Of a DNA stretch of 64,000 nucleotides, positions 18,224 to 27,389 are shown one piece after another. A model generated the notes under the pieces. That model did no database searches, was not told the origin of the DNA, and saw only the letters and a program-made list of their open reading frames with translations. The DNA is taken from contig OY730477.1 of NCBI GenBank assembly GCA_963422745.1, forward strand, positions 124,001 to 188,000, in the 5' to 3' direction. A program made the position numbers and the translations under genes. This DNA comes from G963422745 sp963422745 (GTDB lineage: Bacteria > Actinomycetota > Acidimicrobiia > Acidimicrobiales > Aldehydirespiratoraceae). Each line of letters begins with the position of its first letter. Position 1 is the stretch's first letter.

Positions 18224-18622
18224 AAGGTGATCGCGCTGGAAGAACCTCTGTCGTTGTGGGGAGGATTCGACGCCAAATCGGGTCTGATCATCGACCGCGT
18301 GCATCCCCAATTCGGCGAGAGCTTGACGAGACGGGTGGTTGTAATGGCCAGCGGGCGAGGATCGTCATCAACCTCAACTGTTCTCGCCGAAGCGATTCGG
18401 CTGGGCACGGCTCCCGCCGCGATTTTGTTGCGCCAAAGCGACGGAATCCTGGCCCTGGGGGCCATCGTAGCCGAGGAGTTGTACGGAGTTGTTTTGCCGA
18501 TGGTTCTGGTGGATCGGGCGACTTTCAACACCGTGGCGGCATCCGATGTAGCTGAAATATCAGCAACGGGCGCGATCATTGTGCATCCACCGATTGCTCC
18601 CACCGACGCGCCCAAGATGTAG
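18137..18622 (+). CDS. Aconitase X swivel-domain (small) subunit, DUF126; 5' end rearranged
   Basis: Partner of the catalytic AcnX subunit; the swivel domain closes over the active site. The body is typical: GQPLSGRPLVAGSASGKV, LSLWGGFDAKSGLIID, VVMASGRGSSSTSTVLAE (phosphate-loop-like Ser cluster), LGAIVAEELYG. The natural start should be ATG 17798 (MAEPAQPHSAG), overlapping the large-subunit stop, but tandem duplication makes that frame end at TGA 17852. In-frame substitutes are GTG 18137 (VRAHREPAQPSSAGQPLSG, 161 aa; preferred because it has family length and uses only the last repeat) or GTG 17861 (253 aa). Translation efficiency is probably reduced. The domain itself appears intact. Confidence 0.72.
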   Translation: MRAHREPAQPSSAGQPLSGRPLVAGSASGKVIALEEPLSLWGGFDAKSGLIIDRVHPQFGESLTRRVVVMASGRGSSSTSTVLAEAIRLGTAPAAILLRQSDGILALGAIVAEELYGVVLPMVLVDRATFNTVAASDVAEISATGAIIVHPPIAPTDAPKM

Positions 18623-18976
18623 GAGCGAACCGACCCATTCATGGCCCGACCTGATAGCTGCTCACCCAAGAAGTAGAAGCGACCTGGACACACTCACACA
18701 CATCCAAATAGCTCCTCACCAAGGACGCACCCAAGATGTAGGAGCGAACCGACCCATTCATGGCCCGACCTGATAGCTGCTCACCCAAGAAGTAGAAGCG
18801 ACCTGGACACACTCACACACATCCAAATAGCTCCTCACCAAGGACGCACCCAAGATGTAGGAGCGAACCGACCCATTCATGGCCCGACCTGATAGCTGCT
18901 CACCCAAGAAGTAGAAGCGACCTGGACACACTCACACACATCCAGCTAGCTGGTCACCAAGGACGCACCCAAGAAA
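18605..18976. repeat. 119-bp tandem array (3 copies) starting at the swivel-subunit stop
   Basis: GACGC(G/A)CCCAAGATGTAG, which contains the last codons and the stop of the aconitase X small subunit, recurs at 18605, 18724 and 18843, with a fourth partial start at 18962. Each 119-bp unit has an internal echo (CCCAAGATGTAG / CCCAAGAAGTAG), so it is a compound of about 54 and 65 bp. The array fills most of the 446-bp gap before the SDR gene. No gene is seen in it. Confidence 0.92.
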
Positions 18977-19068
18977 GAGACACGTAGAACCGTGTCGGCG
19001 CCAGCGACAACCGCGTTGACAATGTCGGGCGGTGGCAGATCATCCAGCGTCGGGCGAGACTTGAGTCT

Positions 19069-19902
19069 ATGAGTTCACCTATATCCTCGCCCGGTTCGCA
19101 GTACTTGGACCTTGTCGCAAAGGTGGTATTGGTAACCGGTGCCGGTGCAGGAATCGGCGAGGCCATCGCCAAACGGTTCGGGGCAACCGGATCTTCGGTC
19201 GTGGTCAACGACATCTCGTCCGACAAAGCTCAGCGCGTCACCGAAGACATCATCGCCAACGACGGAGCGGCGGTCGCTGCTGCGGGCGACGTGAGCGACA
19301 GCACCCAGGTCGCCGAGATGTTCGACACAACCCTTGAGGCCTTCGGCACAATCGACGTGCTGGTCAACAACGCAGGCCTCGTCTCTCCGATGCTTCACTT
19401 CTTCGACGCGGACGAAACATGGTGGCGGCGGATCATTGACGTCAACCTCACCGGCCATTTCCTGACCTCTCACCGAGCAGCAAGGACCATGGCAAGAAAC
19501 GGCGGCGGATGTATCATCAACATGAGTTCAGGGGGCGCGACCCGCGCTCATCGCAGCTTCACCGCCTATGACGCCTCCAAGGGCGGGATCGAAGCCCTGA
19601 CCCGGGCCATGGCGCTTGATCTGGGGCCTTACAACATTAGGGTCAACGCGCTGATACCGGGATCGATCGATACTTCCGGCATGGACGACGCAACCCGATC
19701 ACGGCGCGGCGTTAACATCCCAGTTGGCCGGGTTGGTGAACCGTTGGACATGACTGGGCCTGCACTGTTTCTTGCCTCCGACGAGTCTGGCTATGTGACC
19801 GGATCGGTGCTGCGTGTGGACGGCGGAATGCTGGCCCAGCAACGCAGCGCAACGGTGGACATCATCACACCCGACATGTTCCCCAACGTAGCGGGCTTGT
19901 AG
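19069..19902 (+). CDS. SDR-family NAD(P)-dependent oxidoreductase
   Basis: Classical short-chain dehydrogenase of 277 aa. Cofactor motif TGAGAGIGEAIA (about 23-34), then NNAG (about 101-104), and catalytic Ser in MSSGGA with YDASK (Tyr and Lys spaced YxxxK, about 166-170). A C-terminal GYVTGSVLRVDGG is also standard. The start ATG 19069 follows the repeat-filled gap; a promoter may lie within or after the array. It is the first gene of a tight run: hydantoinase A starts 3 bp after its stop. In this context it probably oxidises or reduces an alcohol or ketone intermediate of the catabolic route. Substrate unknown. Confidence 0.92.
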   Translation: MSSPISSPGSQYLDLVAKVVLVTGAGAGIGEAIAKRFGATGSSVVVNDISSDKAQRVTEDIIANDGAAVAAAGDVSDSTQVAEMFDTTLEAFGTIDVLVNNAGLVSPMLHFFDADETWWRRIIDVNLTGHFLTSHRAARTMARNGGGCIINMSSGGATRAHRSFTAYDASKGGIEALTRAMALDLGPYNIRVNALIPGSIDTSGMDDATRSRRGVNIPVGRVGEPLDMTGPALFLASDESGYVTGSVLRVDGGMLAQQRSATVDIITPDMFPNVAGL

Positions 19903-19905
19903 GTC

Positions 19906-21957
19906 ATGGGATCCAGGATCGGTGCCGACGTGGGCGGTACGTTCACCGACGTTGTGCTCCAACGAGACGACGCCAGCCTGGCGTCGATCAAGGTACTCAC
20001 GACTCCAGACGCCCCCGAGCGTGGTGTGCTCACCGGGATCACCCGGTTGGCGGCCGACACCGAAACGTCTCTTGTTGAGATCGAACAGATCATCCACGGC
20101 ACGACCCTGGCCACCAACGCGCTGATCCAACGCAGCGGTGCCTACACGTGCCTCGTCACCACCGAAGGCTTTCGCGACGTGATCGAGACACGCACCGAGA
20201 GCCGGTTCGAGCAGTACGACCTGAACATCGTGCTGCCCAAGCCCCTGATCGAGCGATCGGATCGCTATGTCGTACGGGAACGCCTCGACGCCAGCGGCAA
20301 CCCGCTCGTGGATTTCGACGAGGAGGGCGCGAGAAAGCTCATCGCCCGGATAGGCAAACTCGGCTACTCCTCGGTCGCAGTTGGTTTCATCCATAGCTAC
20401 CGCAACCCCGCAAACGAGAACCGTTTCCGCGACCTGCTACTCGCCGAACTCCCAGACGTGGCGTGTTCAATCTCGAGCGAGGTCGCACCACAGATGCGCG
20501 AATACGAACGCTTCAACACCGTCTGCGCCAACGCCTACATCCAACCGTTGATGGCGCGATACCTCCTTGCCATGGGCGAACAGCTCCGGCAGCGAGGTGC
20601 AACCTGTCCGGTATTCATGATCCATTCCGGCGGGGGTCTAATGTCGATCGAGTCGGCCGCGGCCTTCCCGGTTCGTCTGGTCGAGTCGGGCCCAGCTGGC
20701 GGTGCGATCTTCGCCGCAGACCTGGCCGCCCGTTATGGGCGCGACCGGGTCCTGTCGTTCGATATGGGTGGAACGACAGCGAAGATCAGCCTGATCGATG
20801 ACTTCAAGCCACAAACGGCCAAGACCTTTGAGGTTGACCGCTCATCGCGCTTCAAGAAGGGCAGCGGCATGCCCATCTCGATCCCGGTCATCGAGATGAT
20901 TGAGATCGGCGCGGGCGGGGGATCAATCGCCTGGATCGACGGATTGCAACAAATCCGGATCGGGCCGCATAGCGCAGGCTCGGAGCCAGGTCCGGCTTGC
21001 TACGGACGCGGCGGCCGCCAAGCCACCGTCACCGACGCCAACCTGCAACGGGGTCGGCTTCATCCCGACACGTTCGGAGCCAACGAGATCAACCTGTCAC
21101 CGCAACAGGCCACAGCAGCCATTGACCGGGCCATCGCCGAACCCTTGGGTCTTGATACCCACACCGCAGCGACGGGCATCTGTGAGGTGGTGGACGAGAA
21201 CATGACGAACGCAGCCCGGGTCCACGCAGTTGAGAACGGCAGGGACCTGACGGGCTACACGATGATCGCGTTCGGAGGCGCCGGGCCGCTTCACGCCGGT
21301 CGTCTGATCGACAAGCTCGGCCTGGATGAGCTAATCGTCCCACCAAGTGCCGGTGTTGGCTCCGCGGTTGGCTTCTTGCGGGCACCGTTTTCTTTTGAGG
21401 CGGTACGCAGCTTCTTCACCTCAACCGCGGATTTCGACGTGCACGGCGCCAAGCAGGTGCTTGCTGAACTAGCTGCCGAAGCCGAGTCGTTCGTGCGCCA
21501 AGGCAGCCACGGTGACTTGGTGATCGAACGTCAGGTGGCTATGCGTTACAAGGGCCAGGGCTGGGAGATCCCAGTCTGTCTGGACGAGGTCATTTTCGAT
21601 GACATGACGGCGGGATTGTTGGCAACTGAGTTCACCAAAGCCTACGAAGAGTTCTTCGGCCGAGCCATCGCAGGGCTGGACATTGAGGCGGTGAGTTGGT
21701 CGGTGCGTGTGGCGTCAACAACGAGCCCGCCCACCCAAACAAAGCTGACAAAGGCCGCAACCACGCCTGTATCGGACGCATCAACAGCTCCTATCGTGAC
21801 GGTTGCACGCAATGAGCTTCAACCCGGCGACCTTGTTCAAGGTCCGGCGCTGATCGTTGAGTCCCAAACAACAACCTTCGTAGATGCTCATCATGCAGCC
21901 ACCGTGCAACCCGAGATGAGCCTGTTAGTTCACCGCCGCCGAGCGGCGTCATCGTGA
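19906..21957 (+). CDS. hyuA: Hydantoinase/5-oxoprolinase A subunit (HyuA family)
   Basis: ATP-dependent ring-opening amidase subunit; family members act on 5-oxoproline, N-methylhydantoin or hydantoins together with a B subunit. The 683 aa include the ATPase-fold phosphate motif GADVGGTFTDVVL (about 5-17), HGTTLATNALIQRSGA, the second phosphate motif SFDMGGTTAKISLID, GPACYGRGG and AFGGAGPLHAG. The start is ATG 19906, 3 bp after the SDR stop. Its stop forms a GTGA overlap with hyuB. Related acetone-carboxylase and acetophenone-carboxylase subunits share the fold, so the reaction could differ, but no carboxylase gamma subunit is nearby. Confidence 0.92.
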   Translation: MGSRIGADVGGTFTDVVLQRDDASLASIKVLTTPDAPERGVLTGITRLAADTETSLVEIEQIIHGTTLATNALIQRSGAYTCLVTTEGFRDVIETRTESRFEQYDLNIVLPKPLIERSDRYVVRERLDASGNPLVDFDEEGARKLIARIGKLGYSSVAVGFIHSYRNPANENRFRDLLLAELPDVACSISSEVAPQMREYERFNTVCANAYIQPLMARYLLAMGEQLRQRGATCPVFMIHSGGGLMSIESAAAFPVRLVESGPAGGAIFAADLAARYGRDRVLSFDMGGTTAKISLIDDFKPQTAKTFEVDRSSRFKKGSGMPISIPVIEMIEIGAGGGSIAWIDGLQQIRIGPHSAGSEPGPACYGRGGRQATVTDANLQRGRLHPDTFGANEINLSPQQATAAIDRAIAEPLGLDTHTAATGICEVVDENMTNAARVHAVENGRDLTGYTMIAFGGAGPLHAGRLIDKLGLDELIVPPSAGVGSAVGFLRAPFSFEAVRSFFTSTADFDVHGAKQVLAELAAEAESFVRQGSHGDLVIERQVAMRYKGQGWEIPVCLDEVIFDDMTAGLLATEFTKAYEEFFGRAIAGLDIEAVSWSVRVASTTSPPTQTKLTKAATTPVSDASTAPIVTVARNELQPGDLVQGPALIVESQTTTFVDAHHAATVQPEMSLLVHRRRAASS

Positions 21958-23585
21958 CCCGAAACCAGCACGTGACCCGCAGCCAAGAACTAAGCAATCA
22001 GGTGATTTGGAGTCGCCTGATATCGGTCGTTGAAGAGCAGGCACTTACCTTGGTTCGTAACGCCTTCTCAACGTCGGTGCGCGAAGCTGGCGACCTGTCG
22101 GCAGGGGTTTTTGATCGCCACGGCCGCATGATCGCACAGGCAGTGACAGGCACTCCGGGCCACGTCAACACCATGGCAGCGGCACTGGGGCACTTCATCG
22201 AAGACATCGGCCCCGAACGAATCCATCCCGGCGATGTCTACATCACCAACGACCCCTGGAAGGGCACCGGCCACCTTCACGACATCACAGTGGCCACACC
22301 GGTCTTTGATCAAGACAAACTCATCGGGTTCTTCGCGTCGACCGCGCATGTTGTCGACATCGGAGGACGTGGCTACGGACCCGAGGCACGCGAGATCTTC
22401 GAGGAAGGCATCCGCATACCGATCATGAAGTTGGTCGATCGAGGCAGGCTCAACGACGATCTCGTGACGTTGCTCCGCTGGAACGTGCGCGAAGCGGATC
22501 AGGTCATCGGCGACATTCACGGCCTGGTCGCCTGCAACGAGACGGGGCGTCGACGGTTGCTGGTGATGCTCCGTGAATTCGAGCTTGACGATTTGAGCGC
22601 ACCTGCTGAGTTCGTCTTTGGCCGCACCCATCGCGCTGTCATGACCGCGCTCGCAAGCGTACCCAACGGCACCTACACCAACACAATGCAGGTGGACGGC
22701 TACGAGACCGAACTCTCTCTCGCCGTTACCGTCACGGTGACCGATGAGGGGATGCACGCCGATTTCACCGGCACGTCGCCACTCAGCAAGTACGGTGTCA
22801 ACGTTCCGCTGCGTTACGCCCATGCCTACTTCACCTACGCGATGCTGGTGGCACTCGCCCCTGAGCTTCCCAACAACCATGCTTCGCTGGCACCGTTCAC
22901 GGTAAGTGCCCCACCCGGGGTCATCCTCAATGCCCGACACCCCGATCCTGTGGCGGTGCGCCATGTGATCGGCCATTTCGTCACCGATCTCACCATGGGA
23001 GCGTTGGCCGGTGTTCTGCCCGACGTCATACCGGCTGAGGGATCCGGTGCATTGTGGAACTTCCAGGCGAGTGCACGCCAGGCATCGCCGAACGATCCCA
23101 GAGCCCCCGTGGAGGTGTTGATGTTCAACAGCGGTGGTTCTGGTGCGCGTCCGGCGCTCGACGGTTTGACCGCCACCGCGTTCCCATCTGGGGTGCGCAC
23201 GATGTCGGCGGAGGCAACCGAGCAGGTAGGGCCGATCGTTATCTGGCGCAAGGAGATTCGCCCCAACAGCGGCGGTGCGGGATGTTCTAGGGGTGGTCTC
23301 GGCCAGATACTCGAAGTCGGTCCGACGGATGGATACCTGTTCGAGTTCTCCGCCATGTTCGATCGAGTCGCCAACCCGGCGCGTGGCCGTCGTGGCGGCG
23401 GAAACGGTGCACCTGGCAAGGTCTACCTTGACGACGGCACACCGTTTCCGACCAAGGGGGTCGCTACGGTGCCACCAGGTCGCCGGTTGATTATGGAGTT
23501 TCCGGGCGGGGGCGGGTTCGGCGACCCCCACAAACGCGATCTTGGCGCCGTAGCCGATGATCTCCGCCAGGGGTATGTCACATGA
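21954..23585 (+). CDS. hyuB: Hydantoinase/5-oxoprolinase B subunit (HyuB family)
   Basis: Second subunit of the ATP-dependent amidase. The 543 aa start at GTG 21954 within a GTGA overlap with hyuA. Family blocks include AGDLSAGVFDRHGRMIAQA (about 44-62), the metal-site stretch GDVYITNDPWKGTGHLHDI (about 95-113), FASTAHVVDIGG, and a glycine-rich C-terminus (GGAGCSRGGLGQ, GRRGGGNGAPG, FPGGGGFGDP). Its stop at 23583-23585 overlaps an ATG (ACATGACAATC) that begins a duplicated copy of the next gene's 5' end. A 506-codon antisense ORF across it is a shadow. Confidence 0.92.
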   Translation: MTRNQHVTRSQELSNQVIWSRLISVVEEQALTLVRNAFSTSVREAGDLSAGVFDRHGRMIAQAVTGTPGHVNTMAAALGHFIEDIGPERIHPGDVYITNDPWKGTGHLHDITVATPVFDQDKLIGFFASTAHVVDIGGRGYGPEAREIFEEGIRIPIMKLVDRGRLNDDLVTLLRWNVREADQVIGDIHGLVACNETGRRRLLVMLREFELDDLSAPAEFVFGRTHRAVMTALASVPNGTYTNTMQVDGYETELSLAVTVTVTDEGMHADFTGTSPLSKYGVNVPLRYAHAYFTYAMLVALAPELPNNHASLAPFTVSAPPGVILNARHPDPVAVRHVIGHFVTDLTMGALAGVLPDVIPAEGSGALWNFQASARQASPNDPRAPVEVLMFNSGGSGARPALDGLTATAFPSGVRTMSAEATEQVGPIVIWRKEIRPNSGGAGCSRGGLGQILEVGPTDGYLFEFSAMFDRVANPARGRRGGGNGAPGKVYLDDGTPFPTKGVATVPPGRRLIMEFPGGGGFGDPHKRDLGAVADDLRQGYVT

Positions 23586-23787
23586 CAATCACAACAACGG
23601 CCACACCAACTACAACGATTCAGCAGCCGATAATCACCAAGCCCCGAAAACGCAGCTACGACGTTGTAGTCATAAGCAGATATGTCACATGACAATCACA
23701 ACAACGGCCACACCAACTACAACGATTCAGCAGCCGATAATCACCAAGCCCCGAAAACGCAGCTACGACGTCGTGGTCATAGGCGGA
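23574..23787. repeat. 107-bp tandem duplication of the hyuB/FAD-oxidoreductase junction
   Basis: The segment beginning TATGTCACATGACAATC is present at 23574 and again at 23681, exactly 107 bp apart. It contains the last codons and stop of hyuB, the overlapping ATG and about 32 codons of the downstream gene. Copies differ at a few bases near the end (GTTGTAGTCATAAGC versus GTCGTGGTCATAGGC). Confidence 0.93.
23582..23692 (+). other. 36-codon mini-ORF created by junction duplication
   Basis: ATG 23582 overlaps the hyuB stop. The frame encodes MTITTTATPTTTIQQPIITK and then the start of an FAD-binding strand (RSYDVVVIS), and stops at TGA 23690-23692, which overlaps the ATG of the full-length oxidoreductase. 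It is a truncated copy of that protein's N-terminus and keeps stop/start coupling on both sides. Whether a peptide accumulates is unknown; its passage of ribosomes to the next gene is the likely effect. Confidence 0.5.
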
Positions 23788-24936
23788 GCGATGATGGGGT
23801 CGTCGGTGGCGTGGTTCCTGTCAACGAACCCTGACTTCGACGGATCGATACTGGTCGTGGAACGCGACCCCACCTATTCGGCGTGCTCAACCGCTCACAC
23901 AAACAGTTGCATGCGCCAGCAGTTCTCCAACGAGATCAACATACAGATCAGCCAATTCGCTGCCGAGTTCGTGAAGGACTTCAGGTCCTATATGGGCGAC
24001 AACCCCGAAGTCCCGGAGATCGCCACCCAATTCTTCGGCTATATGTACCTCGCCGACACCGAGGAATTCGCCGCCATGCTCCGTCGCAACCAGGCGCTGC
24101 AGGCCCGGTTCTCTGCTGGCACCAGGATCATGACCCCGGCACAGATCATGCACCGTTACCCATTCTACTACCTCAAAGACATCGTCTGCGGCAGCCACAA
24201 TCTGATCGACGAGGGCTACTGGGACGGGATCACGGTGTTCGATTGGTGGCGTCGCATGGCACGTCGCAGCGGTGTGGAGTACTGCAACAACGAGGTGGTT
24301 GATATCACTCACCACGACAGCCGGGTGCACTCCGTGCAGCTCCGAACCGGTGAGACGGTCTTGTGTGGGGTGCTGGTCAACGCGGCGGGGCCACGTGCGG
24401 TTGAGGTCGCTGCTATGGCCGGGTTTGAACTGCCGGTCGAACCCCGCAAGAGATACACGTTCGTCTTTGACGCCGCCGAGCCGCTCGAGGGTGATCTTCC
24501 GTTGACGATAGACCCCTCAGGCGTGCACGTTCGATCCGACGGGGGTTACTACCTGGCCGGATGCGCTCCAGATGTGGACCACGCCGTTGCCTACGATGAT
24601 TTCGTCATGGACGACGACGTGTGGGAAGAAAAGGTTTGGCCGACCATTGCCCATCGCATCCCCGCCTTTGAGCGGATCAAGCTGATCAACAGTTGGGCGG
24701 GCCATTACGCGTACAACACCTTTGATCACAATGTGATCGTCGGCCCGCATCACGAAGTGGGCAACTTCTTGTTCCTCAACGGATTCTCTGGGCATGGGCT
24801 GCAGCAATCCCCCGCAGTCGGCCGCGGCGTGTCGGAGTGGATCACCTACGGCGAGTACCGCTCACTGGACCTGACACCATTGGGTTATCACCGAGTCGTG
24901 GCTGGCGAACCCTTCGCTGAGACTGCCGTTATCTGA
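23689..24936 (+). CDS. FAD-dependent oxidoreductase (DAO / sarcosine oxidase-like)
   Basis: Flavoprotein amine or imino-acid oxidoreductase of the D-amino-acid oxidase superfamily. From ATG 23689 the protein has 415 aa. The dinucleotide motif is VVVIGGAMMGSSVAWFL (about 30-46), followed by an acidic strand end (VVERDP) and the flavin-contacting SACSTAHTNSCMRQQFS segment. A C-terminal FLFLNGFSGHGLQQSPAVGR is the second FAD motif. The residues before about 27 are low-complexity (Thr-rich). The longer ORF from 23557 runs through the duplicated copy and is rejected. Stop and start overlap with the mini-ORF. It probably oxidises a secondary amine or cyclic imino acid in this pathway. Confidence 0.9.
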   Translation: MTITTTATPTTTIQQPIITKPRKRSYDVVVIGGAMMGSSVAWFLSTNPDFDGSILVVERDPTYSACSTAHTNSCMRQQFSNEINIQISQFAAEFVKDFRSYMGDNPEVPEIATQFFGYMYLADTEEFAAMLRRNQALQARFSAGTRIMTPAQIMHRYPFYYLKDIVCGSHNLIDEGYWDGITVFDWWRRMARRSGVEYCNNEVVDITHHDSRVHSVQLRTGETVLCGVLVNAAGPRAVEVAAMAGFELPVEPRKRYTFVFDAAEPLEGDLPLTIDPSGVHVRSDGGYYLAGCAPDVDHAVAYDDFVMDDDVWEEKVWPTIAHRIPAFERIKLINSWAGHYAYNTFDHNVIVGPHHEVGNFLFLNGFSGHGLQQSPAVGRGVSEWITYGEYRSLDLTPLGYHRVVAGEPFAETAVI

Positions 24937-24942
24937 GATCCG

Positions 24943-26634
24943 GTGTCGGCAATGTCACAAACCGGTGGCCGGATCGTGGCTGATGCGTTGATGACGCACG
25001 GCGTTGGCACGGTGTTCGGTGTACCCGGCGAAAGCTACCTCGCCGTGCTGGACGCATTGGTCGACACCAACATCCGTTTTCTTTCAGCCCGCCAGGAGGG
25101 AGGAGCGGCCTTCATGGCGGAGGCCTGGGGAAAGCTCACAGGCCAGCCAGGCGTATGCATGGTCAGCCGCGCGCCCGGTGCCACCAACGCCTCGATCGGT
25201 GTTCACGCCGCCAGGTACCACTCCACACCAATGTTGTTGATAGTCGGTGGGATTCCTACCCAGGACCGAGGTCGAGAGGCATTCCAGGAGATCAACTGTC
25301 GACGCTTCTTCGAACCGATCGCAAAGTCCGTGATCGAACCAACCGACCCCAACAAGATCGCCAGCGCCATGCGCGAAGCATTCAAGATTGCCGGGTCGGG
25401 ACGACCCGGTCCGGTGGTTGTCGCCCTACCCGAGGATCTGCTGAGCGCATCCACGGACGAAACCGATGTTGAACCCGTGGAGATCGTCCGTGCTGTGCCA
25501 ACCGTCAACGAGATCGACACGATTCTTGACGAGATCGAACGGGCGCATCGGCCCGTCGTGCTGGTAGGCGGCGGGCGCTGGACCACCGAGGCACGAAGGC
25601 ATCTGAGTGATTTCGTAGTCGCCAACCGCATAGCGGTTGTGGTCGGGTTCCGGTTCCATGACCTGGTTGATAACCACGCCGACAGCTATTGCGGCGAGGC
25701 TGGAGTGGCGATGCCTCCCGCGGTACGCCAAACGATCAACGAAGCCGACCTGATAGTGGGGCTAGGCGTAAGGTTCGCTCAGATCACCACAGACTCGTGG
25801 TCACTAATCGGCGTCAATGAGCCGCACCGGCGCATTGTCCAGATCCATCCCGAACGTGCCGAGATCGGCCGAATCGTTCCCGTTGACGTCGCCGTGGTTA
25901 CCGATCCCAGCGTGACCATCAAAGAACTGCACAGGCGCAGCGTCGGCGGTATCGCGCGGCGCGCCGACTGGCTTGCGCAACGCCGACAAGCGTTCCTTGA
26001 TGCCTCGGCACCTCCGGTTGGAGACGGCGGGCTTGATATGGGAGCGGTCATGGCCGTGCTGTCCGAACACCTTGATAGCAATGCGATCGTCTGCAACGGC
26101 GCAGGCAACTTCTCGGTGTGGCCCAACAAGTTCTTGCGCTACGGGTCCGAGGCCCGGCTGCTGGCACCTCAAAGCGGCGCTATGGGGTACGGCCTTCCCG
26201 CGGCGATCGCCGCCAAAGCCGCCTACCCTGATCGACGTGTGCTGTGTTTCACTGGCGACGGCGACCTGCAGATGACTATCCAAGAACTCGGAACAGCGCG
26301 CCAACACAGCTGCGAACCGGTGATCATCGTGATCGACAACTCCATGTACGGCACTATCCGGATGCATCAGGAACGCACCTACCCAACCCGGGAGTATGCA
26401 ACCGCGATCATCAACCCCGACTTCGCTGCGGTTGCGCGTGCCTATGGAATGCACGGCGAACGGGTGCAGCGCACCGACGAGTTCGCCCCGGCGCTGGGTC
26501 GCGTACTCGAATCGTCCACGGGTGGCCTTCTGCATCTCGTGGTCGACCCGACGATGCTGACTCCGTTCGAGTCGATTGCTCAGGTACGTGCCCGCGCTGG
26601 CGAGTCTCGCACTCAGGTGCTGGCGCCGAGATAG
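24943..26634 (+). CDS. Thiamine pyrophosphate-dependent enzyme (acetolactate synthase-like)
   Basis: TPP enzyme that acts on 2-keto acids or related carbonyls. The 563 aa have the three-domain plan: N-terminal PYR domain with VFGVPGESYLAVLDAL and the activating Glu in ARQEGGAAFMAEA (about 50), a central domain, and a C-terminal PP domain with the Mg/TPP motif GDGDLQMTIQELGTA and IDNSMYGTIRMHQE. GTG 24943 or ATG 24952 may be the start; the second is perhaps better. It follows the FAD oxidoreductase by 6 bp and ends the plus-strand run. It overlaps livF by 22 bp tail to tail. Decarboxylation of a keto acid from the pathway is the simplest inference. Confidence 0.9.
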   Translation: MSAMSQTGGRIVADALMTHGVGTVFGVPGESYLAVLDALVDTNIRFLSARQEGGAAFMAEAWGKLTGQPGVCMVSRAPGATNASIGVHAARYHSTPMLLIVGGIPTQDRGREAFQEINCRRFFEPIAKSVIEPTDPNKIASAMREAFKIAGSGRPGPVVVALPEDLLSASTDETDVEPVEIVRAVPTVNEIDTILDEIERAHRPVVLVGGGRWTTEARRHLSDFVVANRIAVVVGFRFHDLVDNHADSYCGEAGVAMPPAVRQTINEADLIVGLGVRFAQITTDSWSLIGVNEPHRRIVQIHPERAEIGRIVPVDVAVVTDPSVTIKELHRRSVGGIARRADWLAQRRQAFLDASAPPVGDGGLDMGAVMAVLSEHLDSNAIVCNGAGNFSVWPNKFLRYGSEARLLAPQSGAMGYGLPAAIAAKAAYPDRRVLCFTGDGDLQMTIQELGTARQHSCEPVIIVIDNSMYGTIRMHQERTYPTREYATAIINPDFAAVARAYGMHGERVQRTDEFAPALGRVLESSTGGLLHLVVDPTMLTPFESIAQVRARAGESRTQVLAPR

Positions 26635-27389
26635 CTGGCACGTAGCTCCGGGTTGGCCAACAGCGCCTCTGCGGTGTCGTCAAGGATCACCCGACCGGTC
26701 TGCAACACCCAGCCTCGGTCTGCTATTGACAGAGCCATGTTGGCGTTTTGTTCAACCATGAAGATGGCTACCCCGTCGGCGTGGATCCGTTGTATGAGTT
26801 CAAAGCTGGCCTGAACCAACGCGGGCGCCAAGCCCATAGACGGCTCGTCCATCAACAACACCCGCGGATTCGCCATCAGCGCTCGTCCCAAGGCGACCAT
26901 CTGCTGCTCGCCTCCCGACAAGGTTCCGGCCCTTTGGTCAAGTCGCTCATATACCCGTGGGAACAGCTCATAAACCCGCTTCATGTCTCTGCGGATCGCT
27001 GAGGCATCGGTTCGCAGGTAAGCACCGAGTTGCAGGTTCTCCTTTACCGACAACCGTTTGAACAGGCGACGGTTCTCCGGAACCATGGTTACGCCGCGTT
27101 TCACCAGATACGAAGTCGGCTTGTTGTTGACAACCTCGCCTTCCAACAGCACCTCGCCGCTGGTCGGCGTGACCATTCCCAACAGGGTCTTCAAGGTTGT
27201 CGATTTGCCGGATGCGTTGCCGCCGAGCAGACACACCAACTCCCCGGGATGGATCGCCAAGCCAACGTCTTTGAGAATGTGAACCGCTCCGTAATGGGTG
27301 TTGACGCCACGAAGTTCCAGAATTGGGGCCCCGCTTCGGGCACTGCTAACCGTGGCGGTGTCGCGTGTGGGCACTGTCCGGTCGTTCAC
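26613..27389 (-). CDS. livF: Branched-chain amino acid-type ABC transporter ATPase, LivF
   Basis: One of two cytoplasmic ATPases that power a LivHM permease. The 258 aa show Walker A LGGNASGKST (about 54-63), signature TLSGGEQQMVALGRAL, Walker B VLLMDEPSMGLAP and the switch His region (VEQNANMALSIADRG). Asn-Ala in the P-loop (GGNASGKST) is common in LivF. The N-terminal 24 residues before the first strand are Ser/Thr-rich. ATG 27389 overlaps the livG stop (ATGA). It is the last gene of the importer operon and converges with the TPP enzyme gene. Confidence 0.94.
   Translation of the reverse strand: MNDRTVPTRDTATVSSARSGAPILELRGVNTHYGAVHILKDVGLAIHPGELVCLLGGNASGKSTTLKTLLGMVTPTSGEVLLEGEVVNNKPTSYLVKRGVTMVPENRRLFKRLSVKENLQLGAYLRTDASAIRRDMKRVYELFPRVYERLDQRAGTLSGGEQQMVALGRALMANPRVLLMDEPSMGLAPALVQASFELIQRIHADGVAIFMVEQNANMALSIADRGWVLQTGRVILDDTAEALLANPELRASYLGAST

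Noticed and set aside
17861..18622. Swivel-subunit gene as a pseudogene
   Set aside because: The whole domain from residue GQPLSG on is intact and an in-frame GTG at 18137 gives a family-sized protein.
22068..23588. 506-aa antisense ORF
   Set aside because: It is the complement of hyuB, which has clear family motifs; composition is typical of a shadow frame.
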